DNA from: Trichoderma breve
Lineage: Eukaryota; Ascomycota; Sordariomycetes; Hypocreales; Hypocreaceae
Direction: 5' to 3'
Assembly: GCF_028502605.1 (NCBI RefSeq)
Contig: NC_079232.1
Span: 2,232,001 to 2,296,000 of the forward strand
DNA: 64,000 nt
Both the position numbers and the translations under genes were made by a program. Shown here one piece after another: positions 34,595 through 46,587 of this stretch. The first letter of the stretch is position 1, and each line of letters starts with the position of its first letter. Under the pieces are notes generated by a model. That model ran no database searches and had not been told where the DNA came from. It saw nothing but the letters and a program-made list of their open reading frames with translations.

Positions 34595-36473
34595 CTATAT
34601 GGGACTAATGAAAATGTTCTTGGATTCAGCATCGTCGTTTCGAGCTTGTTTCATGATGTGTATTCGAGGAGACATCCGTGGGCCGATCCACCAGCCTCTG
34701 GTATATTTCCTCACCGTGTCCCTAACAGCAGCAATAGCAGCGCCTTGGCCTAGAACATTGGCGTTCGCTCCTTGTTCAGGGGATGAGTCTGCTAACACGG
34801 CTACCTGACCAGGTCGTAGGATTTCGATGCCATCGTAGCTATGTATACGACCGATGGTATCCCATGTTCCGAGGACGAGGGATGGATCTTCCATGAGGAC
34901 GTAGTCGAACTGGGACCAGAATTCGGGGCGGAGGAGTTCTTCGTCTACCTCAGTTTTATCGAAGACGAGGACTGGAGAGGAAGATGTTGGGACAGAGCCG
35001 TAGAGGTTTTGGCCAAAGAGGGTGAGTCCCGTCATGCAAGTGAGGACGTCTGCGTGGACGAACAGCTCGGAAGGAGAGGAAGTGATGTTTGCTGTGATGG
35101 CGTAGAGCTGAGAGATGGCATCGCCGCCGGGGTAATTGAGTGATGAGAGGAGGAGCATGCCCGTGCTAGCGACAAAGGAAGCGAGAACGGAGAGAGCAAG
35201 GACGATGGTGGCGAGGCTGTAGAGGGGAGACTTTGACCAGCGGGAAGAGAAGAAGCTTGCGCCTACGGCTGCGGCCGCGGTGAGTGGAGGGACAACATAG
35301 AAGATGAAGCGGGTTTCTTTGTGCGGCTGGATGGAGTATACGGTGATGAATGCCAGGGATGGAATGAGGAGATGCTGGACTCGACGAGATGTTGCGGGAT
35401 GGAAGAGCGCCAATCCAATGAGCGGGAAGCACAACGGATTGAGCAAGAGGCGTGGCAGCGCAGACGTGAAGTAGTAGTGCCACGGCGAGACGCCCCAGTT
35501 GGAGGATGATCCCAGAACGGCATTGTAGTAGAAGCCAGCGAGCTCCGGCCACAACGGCCTCTGCCAAAAGTACGAGTCGACGGGCACGGAGAGCGCGAGC
35601 GACGTGGCGAAGGAGCCGAGAAAGACGACGATGAGCTCCCACAGGCCGAGGAGTTTGTTGACAAGTAGGAGAAGCCCCGTGGCGGCGAGGAGGATGGCGA
35701 GCTCGGAGCGGAAGACGGCGGTGGCGAAGACGAGGAGGGCGATGGCCTGGCGGCGGCGGGCGTGGGCCTTTTTGGTGTTGTTTTTGGGGAGGAGGAAGGC
35801 TGATGCGAGGGTTGCTGGTTTGTTTATGTGAGCATGGTGAGAGAAATATGAACAAGTAATGAGAGATGAGGGCGGGTGTGAGTTCTGAGGCATAGATATG
35901 TGTGTGTATACATGATTGAGTATACAGCTATAAGAAAAGGGGTGTGTAGACTCACTCAATCCAAAGGCAAACATGTTGGGCAACGTCCTGCTCAAATAAA
36001 ACACCACATGGAACTGGCTCACGCTCAACACCACCCACCACCTCGCCGCCCCCCTCCCAAACGCCTCCCTTACCGCCCTCCCAAACACCACCAAGCACAC
36101 GGCATTAAAACACCCCAGCACGGCCCTCACGATGAACTGCGCATGCTGGAACCCCGCGAGAGCAACCAGCGGCTGGCTCACGCCCACCAGGAGCACCGAC
36201 CCGACAAACGTCCGGGGCACGGCGCCGGGGAACGTGAAGTGGTCGTACGTGGACGAGAGCCGCGCGTGGACGTCGTGAGTGGGCGTGCCGTAGGTGAGGA
36301 TGTCGTGGGTGGCCTGGAGGTTGAAGGACTCTTCGACTTTGGTGTAGGGCGCTGCGAGGAGGTGCAGCAGCGGCACGGCGAAGAGGAGGAGATCTGGTGT
36401 GTGTGCTCTTGTGGTTAGTATGATGGCGATGGATATGAGATCACAAGAATAAGAACTTACCTGTGAATTCCAT
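34595..36473 (-). CDS. alg12: ALG12 alpha-1,6-mannosyltransferase
   Basis: Predicted 556-residue multi-pass ER membrane protein (GT22 family). Adds the eighth mannose, alpha-1,6 linked, from dolichyl-phosphate mannose to the lipid-linked N-glycan precursor. Exons 36473-36461 (13 nt, MEFT plus one base), 36393-35956 and 35814-34595. Hallmarks: PYTKVEESFNLQATHDIL with the conserved lumenal Glu pair, YDHFTFPGAVPRTF, SVSQFHVVFYLSRTLPNMFAFGL, RRRQAIALLVFATAVFRSE, PWHYYFTSALPR and IQPHKETRFI. Intron 2 is 141 nt, a multiple of three with no in-frame stop, so the raw ORF runs straight through it; the spliced form FGL|TTLASAFLLP is clearly the family sequence. Convergent with adenylate cyclase. Confidence 0.94.
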
Positions 36474-37720
36474 GGTGGTGGTTTAGGAGGAGAGACTCAT
36501 ATCGTATAAGAAACTAAGTTGCTGAGATTCACATGAAATTGCTGTCCAATCTGTCCTCTTTAAATCGTGTCCGGGATGGCAATCGATAAAGATGATGAGT
36601 GCAAATGATCAATTATGCCAATTGACTGAGAAGTTCACAATTCGCAGTGTCAGCAGCGGACACTTGTCCCATTTCTCGATCCAGGCTCGTTGGATTTAAT
36701 GAGATAATGTTATACTTGGCTGGCGCTGTCCCTGAATGCAAGCTCCAGAGTTTCGGAGCGGCTCAACCATCCCCCGCATCAGGTATATCGTGACCAGCAT
36801 CTCATCTCAATCAACACACGCCAATATCACTTTAATTTCATCAAAGTCCAGCATAATGATAAAATAGAAGCAGTTTTACTGATTATTCGAAACGGAATCG
36901 ACATCATTATTATATCTACAAACCCAAAGTACAATTGTCCTTCGCCAGAACCGCCAATTTTCTCACCTCTGTCAGTGATAATTGCAGTGCCCCAACTACC
37001 TATGCAGCATAGACATTCCATACTTACACCATTCCCTACAACCATCATCACTTCAAGTTGTTAAACCCCTTGGGACATACACAAAGCCATGGAGCATTTG
37101 CTAGCTCAATAAGATTGATATTTCAGATAGCCAACTCTGAGGGTCTTGCTACACGCAGCCACTCCCGTAATATTATCACCTCCTAGCGCTATGTCAAGTA
37201 ACGAAATGTATGGTACAGCTCTTGAAGAAAATAGAAACAATCGAAAATAGAAAAATCGACAAGGGCGAGCCGTAAGAATAATAAAAAATAGTAAAAGTAG
37301 TAATAATAAACCGCACCAGCCCGCCGTAGTGAGCCGTACATTACCCATTGCAGCCAAAAATAGACCCAGTGCATGTTTGTTGCCCTACCGCGTAGAGCAT
37401 AAGGTATATCACCGCTGTCTTTGGCCCTTTGCCATTTTGAGGTTGTAGAAACTGCTCCAAAGGCAGTCCAAATGCCATTTATCGACAATAAAGATGGTCT
37501 CCCATGCCACCTCTCTCTTTTATCGTTAGGTGCTGAAGGATTTCCTCTTAGATAAAGGCTGTAAAATGCATAATATTCCCGTCATCAATCGTACATACGA
37601 ATTCGCCATACGCCGTCATCGAACACCCTCCTAGATGCTTAGTTGTCTCTCTGTCTGTCTCGCGCTTGGGAGTATATTCGACAGCTGAAAATTCCAAATT
37701 AAGGCCACTCTCTCCCTGGT
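36474..37720. other. Intergenic, ALG12 promoter / creB 3' side
   Basis: 1.25 kb between two minus-strand genes. AT-rich in about 36830-37300. It should hold the ALG12 promoter and the creB 3' UTR. No recognisable gene. Confidence 0.45.
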
Positions 37721-40227
37721 TTAAGAAAGAAAAGACGTGCTCTTCTTCCGGCCGAGGCCCATGCTCATGCGTCCTCCTTTCTTATCCTTTTCTGGAGCAT
37801 CGCCATTCATGGCGCCATCTGGTAGAGCGCCATTCTTGTCTTTGAAGAAGCTGAAGCTACGCTTCGACATGGACTTGCTGCCTCGCTTAGACCGATTCAG
37901 GAATCCAAAGCCTTCGCCTTCTTCCTTCTTTCTAACGGCTTCTTCTTGCGCTGCGGATTTCTTACTGGCCTCTAGCGCCTTCTGCAGCTCATCTTGCTCA
38001 TTTCTGCGGGCTTGCATGACTTTGATGTGATCTTCTCTGCGCTTCTTCTCATCTTCTTTGAGTTGCTTCTCTTTTAGTTTCTCCTTCTCCTTCTCGGCTT
38101 GCTTGGCAGCCTTTTCTGCAGCCTTTTCTGCGGCCTCACGTTCCCTCTTTTCTTTCTTCAAGTCATCTTTGGACCTTGTTTCCACCCTAGTTGTACTTGT
38201 CCTTGGCAGGCTTGCAAATGGAGCTTCGTTCACTGCTGGCATTTCAACGATCGGTGATGTGGGTACATGTGCCAGCCCAGGAGCAGTTGCAGCATGTGCG
38301 AGACTCGCTAGAGACTCATGTTCCGGCATTACGACAGGTTGTGTCACTTGTCGCTTCAGTGGAGTGGTTTCTTCCTTAGCCACGCCGTCCTCTTGCGCGA
38401 CATTAGCAGCCTGTGTTGCGAGCTTCACTTCTTCCATACCCTCCCTCTCTTGCTCCTCTCTGACCTTCTCAAAAGTAGTTTCTTGATAAAAGAGGACATA
38501 GGCAGTCGCCATACCAGGCTTGTCGCCAAAGAAATTGCGCACAAAGTGCTTATCAACGGGCTCAACCATTTCGTCGTCGAATAAAACCCACCCACGATCA
38601 GGAGTCTTGATGATGGAGACGTAATGGCCGTGGTACGCATTGCCACCGATATGAACAACGACAGCGTAGAGCTCGTACATCCTGTCGGGATCCTCTGCAT
38701 CTTCTGTGGTGTTGAACATGCGCAGGTGATAGGGGTATACAACACGATGGAAGAGCTTCTGAAGGCGGCTATAGTCCTCGGTGTACTTGAATCGCTTGAG
38801 ATGCAGAGTCAGTACTTTCGGTAGCCGCTTGACCTTCATACGCTTCTCGGCTTCCTGTAGGCCGCCACAGTGGTCGCAGTGGAATTTGTTTCGCTCGCAG
38901 AGCATCTCCTCGGCAGAGAATTTCCGTAGGCAGGATGTCACAGATGAATGCTCTTCGAGATCAATGGACAGATCGAGGAAAGTCTCGTCTCTCTGTGATG
39001 CCGTCTCGCAAGTCAGGCATTTTGTTTCCGAGGTCAGTACGCCCTCAAAGATGTCGTGGACCCAGCCTGTCCCAGGAGTGCGGTAGCCCGTCGGTAAGTT
39101 GTTCATCATCGCAGACCCCAAGGCATTCTGTACCGACTGCGTAAGGTCGTTTGAGCCCTTGATTTCCAGACGTTCCTGAATCTTTCTCGCATTTGCCTCG
39201 ACATTGGCAATGACGTCATTCAATACAAGGCCGTAGAATTCATGAGCGTCCTGGTGCATCGAGTTTCGGAACATTTCGTTATCGCGTTTGAATATCTCAA
39301 GGAAGCGCTGAGGACTCAAGACTCCCGTCCTGGTGCTGCTCTGAAGAACTGCCAGGAAGATGTCCTTGAGACCCGTAAAGGTACACTCGTCCATGCCGTA
39401 TGCCATGCCATTCTCTTGTGCTAGTTCTAGGATTGGGCCCTTGAGCATGGCTTGTTTTTTCTTGTATTCAGGGGTGTCTGGCTTATCCTCGGGCTTGACA
39501 GCAGGCTGGCCAGGTGCCGGTTGCCCATTATTGAGCGTCTGTCTCTGTTTCATCGCCTCCTTGGTGCTGATGCCCTTCTTGGCCGGCTGCTGCGCCGCTG
39601 GAGTGGGGTTCATGGGTGGGCGGAGGGTGACGTTGACCTTGGGCCGGCTGCCATTGGGGGTATCCGATGGTGATAGTGATGGGTAGTTGATTACATTTTC
39701 TCGGAATAGGTCGGAGTAGAATAAAGCCTGTACGATGGAGTTACAGTAGCTAAACAAATTCAAGTTAGCGAGATGCGGTTCTATGCCGATTGGGTCTACA
39801 AGATGAAGCGAACCAGGTGTTTCCAAACTACGGCTCGATGTTAGCATGGTGACAGTCACACAAGAAAGGGGCCTAATCCCTAGATGAACGAGATGGTCGA
39901 CATACATTTTCGAAGCCAAAGAACTTGTCAGCTGCATCCTCTCGTAAGGGTCCTGCATTCTGCAGCATCTTCTCAAGCGGGGTCAACTCCGGTGCGATCT
40001 CGTCTTTCTTCTTCGCCACCACTTCCTTTGTAGTTTGAGCGGTTGATGGCTGAAGGAGAGGGTTTGTCAGCAATTATACATATCTAGGTACAGGGGAAGC
40101 CAGCGTTCGCCTCAGGAGTATGGCAATCGCCTCAAAAGTTCCCTCGCGAACGAGAGGAACACGGCTGTCCGTGGGGAAGGGGGCATACCGTGCTCGCGCC
40201 TTTAATTTTGTTGAAGAATCCGGCCAT
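37721..40227 (-). CDS. creB: CreB-type ubiquitin C-terminal hydrolase (USP12/46, Ubp9 family)
   Basis: Predicted 741 residues, exons 40227-40189, 40049-39906, 39827-39814 (14 nt) and 39749-37721. Cysteine protease that removes ubiquitin; CreB of Aspergillus acts in carbon catabolite repression with the WD40 partner CreC. N-terminal [12 protein letters not shown] and KFFGFEN match CreB. Cys box [15 protein letters not shown] has catalytic C66, whose codon is split by intron 3. A zinc-binding knuckle pair (CLTCE, CDHCGG) sits in the finger region, and the His box [10 protein letters not shown] has H441, followed by WVLFDDEMV. From about residue 590 there is a Lys/Glu-rich coiled coil, as in CreB, then a basic Ser-rich tail. 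The first ATG codes [10 protein letters not shown]. It is convergent with nothing; the 5' side faces a 5 kb gap. Confidence 0.93.
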
Positions 40228-43200
40228 GATGTCGTCGTATGTGGTCGCTACCGGATGTCGGGTATAGTAGTGTATAGAGGAGGTGGATCAAGGACAAAGG
40301 AGTTCCAGCAGCCAGAGCCGCGCAACAGCCGCTCAACGAATTCGAAGACGGCGGACGAGGCTATTCATTCGAAGGATGCAGGCGACGAGCGGGCGACAAG
40401 GTCGGATGAAACAGACGAATCAATGGTCGAAGCCGTTTAACCAACGAGAGGGAATTTGGCGGAGAAGCGCCCAACCCGCTGTTTCGGGCCTTTCCCCTCT
40501 GCTTGAGGGTTTGGCTCGTGATGGCGACGTGGGAGGCTGGAGCGCCGCTTCGGGTGGAAGAGAGCGTACGAGACAAGAGCGAGTCCGGTTCGGCGCCGAC
40601 AGAAAGGAACCGAGAGCGAGCGGGAGACGAAAAAAGACGCCGCACGGAGTTGCAGACAGCAAAAAATAGGGCGAAAGAAAAGGCAGAGAGCAAAAAAGCG
40701 CAGGTCGAGGAAGCGGGAGAAGCAGAAGCAAAAGAAGCAAGAAGCAAGAAAGCGATGGGGGAAGAAGGCAGAGATGCGTCTGGACGCGGAAGACTCGCAC
40801 AGCAGGCATGGAAGTGGTCCAGTTGGTTTTCTGGAACCCCCCCAGTCCAAAGTCCGCTATCCGCGACTCACTCCAGGCACTTTCTTCGGGGCTCCCCAGC
40901 TCGCTGTGGGCCGGTGGGGACAGGCCGCTTGCAGGGCCCAGGGCTGGCACTGGCTGGTGGCCGCAGTACTTTGCGCAGCACGCGCGCGGCCGCGGAGGGC
41001 GAGGTACCCCAACCAGAACCTTCAAGTTAGCGCTCCGTACCTTCAATTAGTCCTTGGTGCTAGTGCTAGCAACTGCTAGGGACTACGAAGTAGGGAGTAG
41101 GGAGCCCAGCACAGTTACTCGTACGGGCTCTCGCACCCGACACCCTTCATGTGGCACACGGCGACTCGGGCGACTAATACCGCAAGTGGTACAAGTCTGG
41201 ATGGGCAGATTCTGCGTGTTGGCCTAGGTTCCCATGCGCTGCCAGAAGGGCCCTAGCGCCGAATTTAACGGAAGACCAGCAAAGAAACAGGCAAGGCTAG
41301 ACGCAGGCTTGGGAAAACTAGCAGTGGGCTGGCCTGCGCTAGAGCGGCGTCTGGCTGGCCGCTCAGAACTCACTCGCTGTGGGGGAGGGGAAAAGAAAGC
41401 CCGGTGCGGTGTCGAGACGAATGAGAGACGCTTCTCTTTCTGCTGCCGGGGGACGGAAGTGCCTGGCGTTCAGGTTGCAATTACGAGTATTGTATGTATG
41501 TTACAGGTTATAATTCCAGCCCGGCCGGAAAATCGCTTCCCGATGGAGAGCAGCTGAAGAGGTGGTGCCACCACATTGTACTGAACCTTGGAAGGCTATG
41601 ATGCCAGATTGATGATGCTGTGTACAACTACATGCAAGTTCCATGTTGTTGAATGGGCCGGCAAAACCTCGAGTCAGGCCAGCTGTTGGTTCCATTGCTC
41701 TGTAATCCATATGCCGTCCACTGCCTCATGTGACTGACTGACTTGCCCATCGGCGCGCGAATACAATTGCCAGACTGGTAAAAAGCACGAGTAAGTGTGC
41801 CACGGGAGGAGATTCCCAACGGGCACTGATCAATTTGGAAACCTTGGCATCCCGATCCCTGGCGCCTATGCGGGCTTGGTAAATTACAGTTGCGTGTGTA
41901 GTGGTCGGCAAAGCTTCAATACCACCTGCAAGATGCTTAAAATATCCATCCCGCAATCCAGTTGCTACCTCAGGTTACTTTGTCTTTTGAGCGCAAGGGA
42001 AGAGCCGACGAGTTTTGCTGAGGGATTCACCCTTTGTCTCTGACAGCATGTCTCGGCCGTGTTGCTATTCCTGTACCCTCACATGTCTCGTAGCAAGGGC
42101 ATCCAGGGCTCTTTGCAGCATGCCATCTCAAAACCAAATCTCGGTTTTGGCCCCCAGCTCCTCGCTAGCAGCAAAAAGCAACTGGCCCTCATCGATCGAG
42201 TGGAGAGACCGAAACACGCACGCACGAGGCACAAGAGACGAGACCCATCCAGCTGGGCTGCGTTTGTCGTATGATATATCCGGGGTAAGCCACGCGGAGG
42301 CATCTCCCTTTGCTGCATGCGACGCTATGCACACCATGCAGCGTCTTGCTGGGTTTGTGTGGCCTGTACGGCACGCTTGCTCCAGCACTAATGCATCAGC
42401 TATCTTCAGTTCGAGCACTTCATTTGATCCCCCGTTCAAGTACTCTCACGCACTCATACACGAGGGGATATCCCCAACTCCAGTCTTCTTGCTTTCTTGC
42501 TCTAGTCGGGAAAACGAGGAGAAGGCTAGAAAAAGAAAGTCAATTATCGCAAAAAAGCTTTGCCACACTTTGATTTGTCTGCTCCGGCAAACGCCTCATT
42601 TCGTCAGCGCGCCAGAATATGTCGCCGGACGTTTACGAAAGAAGACAGAGAAGAGGGAAAAAAAGTTGGATATTAGCCGAGTGGGCTGGCAGAAGATGAC
42701 GCCAACCCGGGCAGCGAGCGGTTTTCGTTTCGCCTGAGCTCCGCCTTTTTTTCTTCTTTCCAGTGGCACAGCGGGCGAAACAAGCAAGGCAAGGCACATG
42801 TACCGTATTGGTACTCGGGGCTCGAATGCAACTGTGCCTCATGGCGATTGATTGCAAGCAATAAATTGCCTATCTGCGGAGCATCGCATCGGTGGTTTGC
42901 GTCTATTATGATGCTATCAATCCGTTTAACTCTACCGACAGATTCGCCTATCGCTTCACATGACTAGGCATGTTTTTTTGCCCTCTCGCTGTGGGTTTTC
43001 AGGTTATTTTTGCCTAGCCGTACGGAGCACGTTGATACCGGTATGCAGGCACTTTGCCCTCCGTCTGCTTCGTCCTGGCCGTCTGATCATCGCCCGCGAT
43101 CCTCCTCCTCCGCCCCCGCCTTGTCAATCATGCCAGCCAGCCTTGGTTCCAGCATGGATCCTTACAGTATAGCAGGTACCTCCAGGCACTACAGTGTATA

Positions 43201-45311
43201 ATACACGTACTCGAGCGGCCTCTTAGCACTAGAGTCGACTCTCCCAAACAGCCGCAACGAATCGCAGCGGTTCTTGCTCGCATCGCCATGGTGGTGTTGT
43301 GGGGAAGAACCCCTTGCTAGCCAAGAGAAATAACGTGGCTTTGGACCAAAAAGGGCTCCGGCCAGACACCAGGGAACTTTGCAATGCAGGCTCCTTCAGG
43401 TCTGTACAAGCTCCGCAGGCAATGACATGAATGGGCGGCGCTTAAATGCCATGCAGCAGTAGCTTGTGTGGAATGCCTGTACGAGCGCTGTAGCAGCATC
43501 AGTTTCACCTGCGTGCATGGGCATTTACTGTACAAGACTTGTTTCTGACAGTTTTGTGGGTGCTCGTGCATTCGTTATTACCAACGGTCTTCAACCATCT
43601 GTCTGGAACTTTGAAGCTGAGTTGCTGTACAGTAGTGCTTCGTACAAGCGCTCCAGTGCTGTCCAACCAACATATTCACATGGACTCAAGCTAGTAGCTC
43701 ATAGTCGTCTTCACAGGTCGTGTGCCTCTTGTCTCCCCATCTCTCGCTCTAAAAAAAGAAACATGACCTTTACTTCGTGTTGCGCTTCTCAGCCGGATCA
43801 CCATAGGCATCCACTCCACCATCCATACCTCTGTACTGTAACACAGCAGGCAACGACGAAAGCTCTGTTCTGCATCTTCATACCGTTCAACACATGACCG
43901 TTCGGAGAACAAATGTGGAAACAACCGTAACATGAAATCCTGCTGCCATCCTTCTAACGCAAAAGACGGAGCGCAGATTCAACGCCCAGGCAACTCGTGC
44001 TACTCCACCGGAACGTCATCCCACAGATCGATAATGCGACGATAGCCTGACAGGACCAAGCACATCATCCCCACCAGCTCCTCCGTTCCGTTTGCCAGCC
44101 CTGAAGGCACCTGGACCTGGTATCTCTGCTGCAACCCAACACGCCATCCGGCTCGGAATCGACACAATGACAAATCCCTCTCGGCATCCAGATCTAGGCT
44201 TTCTCAAAACGCACACCGAGCCTCGTCCACAACCCAACAAAAAACAAAAAGAGGAAACAGACAGAGAAAGAGGGCAAATGTTGTAGATCCTTAGCTACAT
44301 AGGTAGACCGTAGATTAGATGCAGCTTACCTTACCTTACACACAGTACATGCCCAACCAAACCCCCCAGTTGATTCATCAGCCAAATGCCCAGCTTTTCT
44401 ACTTTACCCGTCCGCCGCTCTCTCTCGGCCAACCAACGCCCTTGGCAATCCCTCCATCCATCACAAATCTCTTTTCTCTCTTTCGCCCAGCTCAGCCCAG
44501 TCGGCCCTTTCCTTTCGCTTCTTTGCTCATCATTTCTCCATCTGCCGCTCGTTTCTGTGGAGCATATACCCGAGTCTCACACCTGCAACCCGAAAATGCA
44601 TCGGGACCTTGACCCCGCGGATTTAAGCAGCCGATTTGTGCCAGCACTGGATAATCACGCCCGTTTATGTTGGTGAAAATGAAGACCAAGAATGCGTGTC
44701 TATTGCTGTATCCAATCATAAGACAGCCCAAACAGGCCCAACATGTAATATTGAACTGGAGGGAGAGAACAAACACCAATCGGACATTCTGTCTCGGATA
44801 CTCATTGCCGACTTGGCTGTGGCTTTGCCAAGGCCTTGGTCCAGTCCTAAGCTTCCAATGAGAAACTACGGACTACTCAAGATGCCATTATATCTCCGCA
44901 GTCTTTACTCCGGCCTTCTGGCCAATCGTTGCGGTCGTGAGTGTTTACTCCGAATTCTCCGTCTCATTCTAGATTGTAAAAAGAAAGCGGTTCAGCCAGC
45001 TCCGACATAAAATTGTAAATGAACACTGCCGCTTCCGCATTCGGATGGCCTACGGAGATATAAAAGTATAGAGTTGGCCTGCAGCCACCAGAAAGGGTTT
45101 TGTAAGTAGCGGTGATGCAATACATGGATATATTCTTACAGCTATATAACGACTTGAGGGGTGTAAAGCCCGCGAGACGATGTTCCCCTCCCTTTTTAAA
45201 CTCATTAACGGAATGGACCTCAACCACGTTGCAATATAATTCATGAAACAAACTCAAATCTGACCTCAAGAAGCTCCCCTTGACCTACCAAGTCTTGTCC
45301 ATCTATACTCT
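40228..45311. other. 5.1 kb gene-poor region
   Basis: Between the creB start and the 3' end of the phosphate carrier. The first about 600 bp is purine-rich on the + strand (the creB leader). Several overlapping frames of 100-240 codons occur, but their opposite-strand twins and skewed composition argue against coding. One TACTCGTA at 41116. No tRNA or repeat ends recognised. Confidence 0.45.
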
Positions 45312-46587
45312 CTATTTCTTCTCCTCGGGGGGCGGGGCGGCACCGCCAGTGGTGGGCAAGCCCATGAAGATCTTGAAGTAGTCCTATGATACAAGGTCAG
45401 CACGACGTCTACAATCCCTCTATCTTCATTAAACAAGACACTTACGTAAATCATCCATTGGAGACCAGTCAAGGTGCCAATCATGACAATTCGCATAGGC
45501 AAGCCGTTCCACAGACCTCTGAAGCCAATATCCTTGTAGATACGTCCCACGGCGGAACCGAAACCCTCTCCGGGCTCGCGTACCGAGTTAAGCTTGCTGA
45601 CCATGACATCTGCCGGGTGAGAGACGATAGCACAAAGAATACCAGCAAGGTAACCAGCAGTGAAGGAGACACCGGTCTGCGCAGCCTTGCCGTAATCATC
45701 CTTTTGTCCAGGCAGGCGAGCGTAGATCATCTCAACGATAGTTTCAAATGAGGCAAACTTCATCATGGTATAAGGGATTTGGCGGCCCCAGAGGGGATAA
45801 AGACCTTTGTAGAGACCAGCGTAACCTTCCTTTGCAGTGATTTTACTGAATCCATCAAGAGCTCCGGTATAGGGGTTTGGCGAGCCTCCCTGCATTCGAA
45901 CCTTGATAGCTTCCATGGGGCAGAGGGCAATGTCGGCAAGGAATTCAGCTGATGCCGAGGCGGCTAGATACAGACCAGTCTTGTACTTGTGGGCAGCTTC
46001 CGGACCAGCAAGGTCGGAATATGTTTTCTTGAAGTACTCATACCATCCATACTTGAAGGCACCTTGGGCCGAGTAGCCAAAGAAGGTTGGGCTCCAGCCA
46101 GTGAAGATGCCACGGAGGCCTTGAGCACGGTAAATCTTTCCCCATGCTTCAAAGTTGCTCTTGTAGAGGGATGAGTCGACCTGACGGCGAGTTTTGACGA
46201 AATCAAGAGGTGTGACGGCAGTGTGGGTAAGACCCTGGTGAAGAGACGTGTGAGTGAGCGCGGGGCACAAACAATGAGAGGCAACGATCAGTTACTCACA
46301 CATGCCATCAATCCTCCAAAAGTACACGCCGCGTAATACTTTCCAGAGTACAGCTCAATCTTTCCAGCCTTGGCTTGCGCTGCGGAACTGGCCTTTTCAA
46401 ATTCCTTGGTAGCTTCATTGCTCAGTTTCACGGCCTTATCTTTGGCGTTGTCCACCACGGACCAAGCTCCGTAGAGTTCAGGGCGAGCCTGGAGAGGAGT
46501 CGCCGTATTCTGCGAGTTGTGATTTGTAGATGCTGGGCTGAAGAAGGCGCCCTTCAAGGCTTCCGCTTTGGGATAGAGGTGTGCCAT
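45312..46587 (-). CDS. Mitochondrial phosphate carrier
   Basis: Predicted 382-residue mitochondrial carrier (SLC25A3/Mir1-Pic2 family) of the inner membrane, importing phosphate with protons for ATP synthesis. Exons 46587-46300, 46234-45446 and 45383-45312, all phase 0. Three carrier repeats carry the P-x-D/E-x-x-K/R signature: TPLDFVKTR, CPMEAIKVRMQ and HPADVMVSKLNS (third degenerate, as is normal for this carrier). Family-specific segments GWSPTFFGYSAQGAFKYG and LPMRIVMIGTLTGLQW are present. About 80 N-terminal residues precede the first helix. The final exon codes DYFKIFMGLP and a Pro/Glu/Lys tail. Confidence 0.95.

Noticed and set aside
40503..41030. 175-codon Glu/Lys-rich + strand ORF
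   Set aside because: Created by purine-rich DNA in the creB upstream region, with long frames on the other strand too; looks like composition bias, not a gene.
42015..42737. 240-codon + strand ORF in the gap after creB
   Set aside because: Composition rich in Ser, Cys, His and Arg without conserved motif, overlapped by opposite-strand frames of similar length, no supporting splice or start context.
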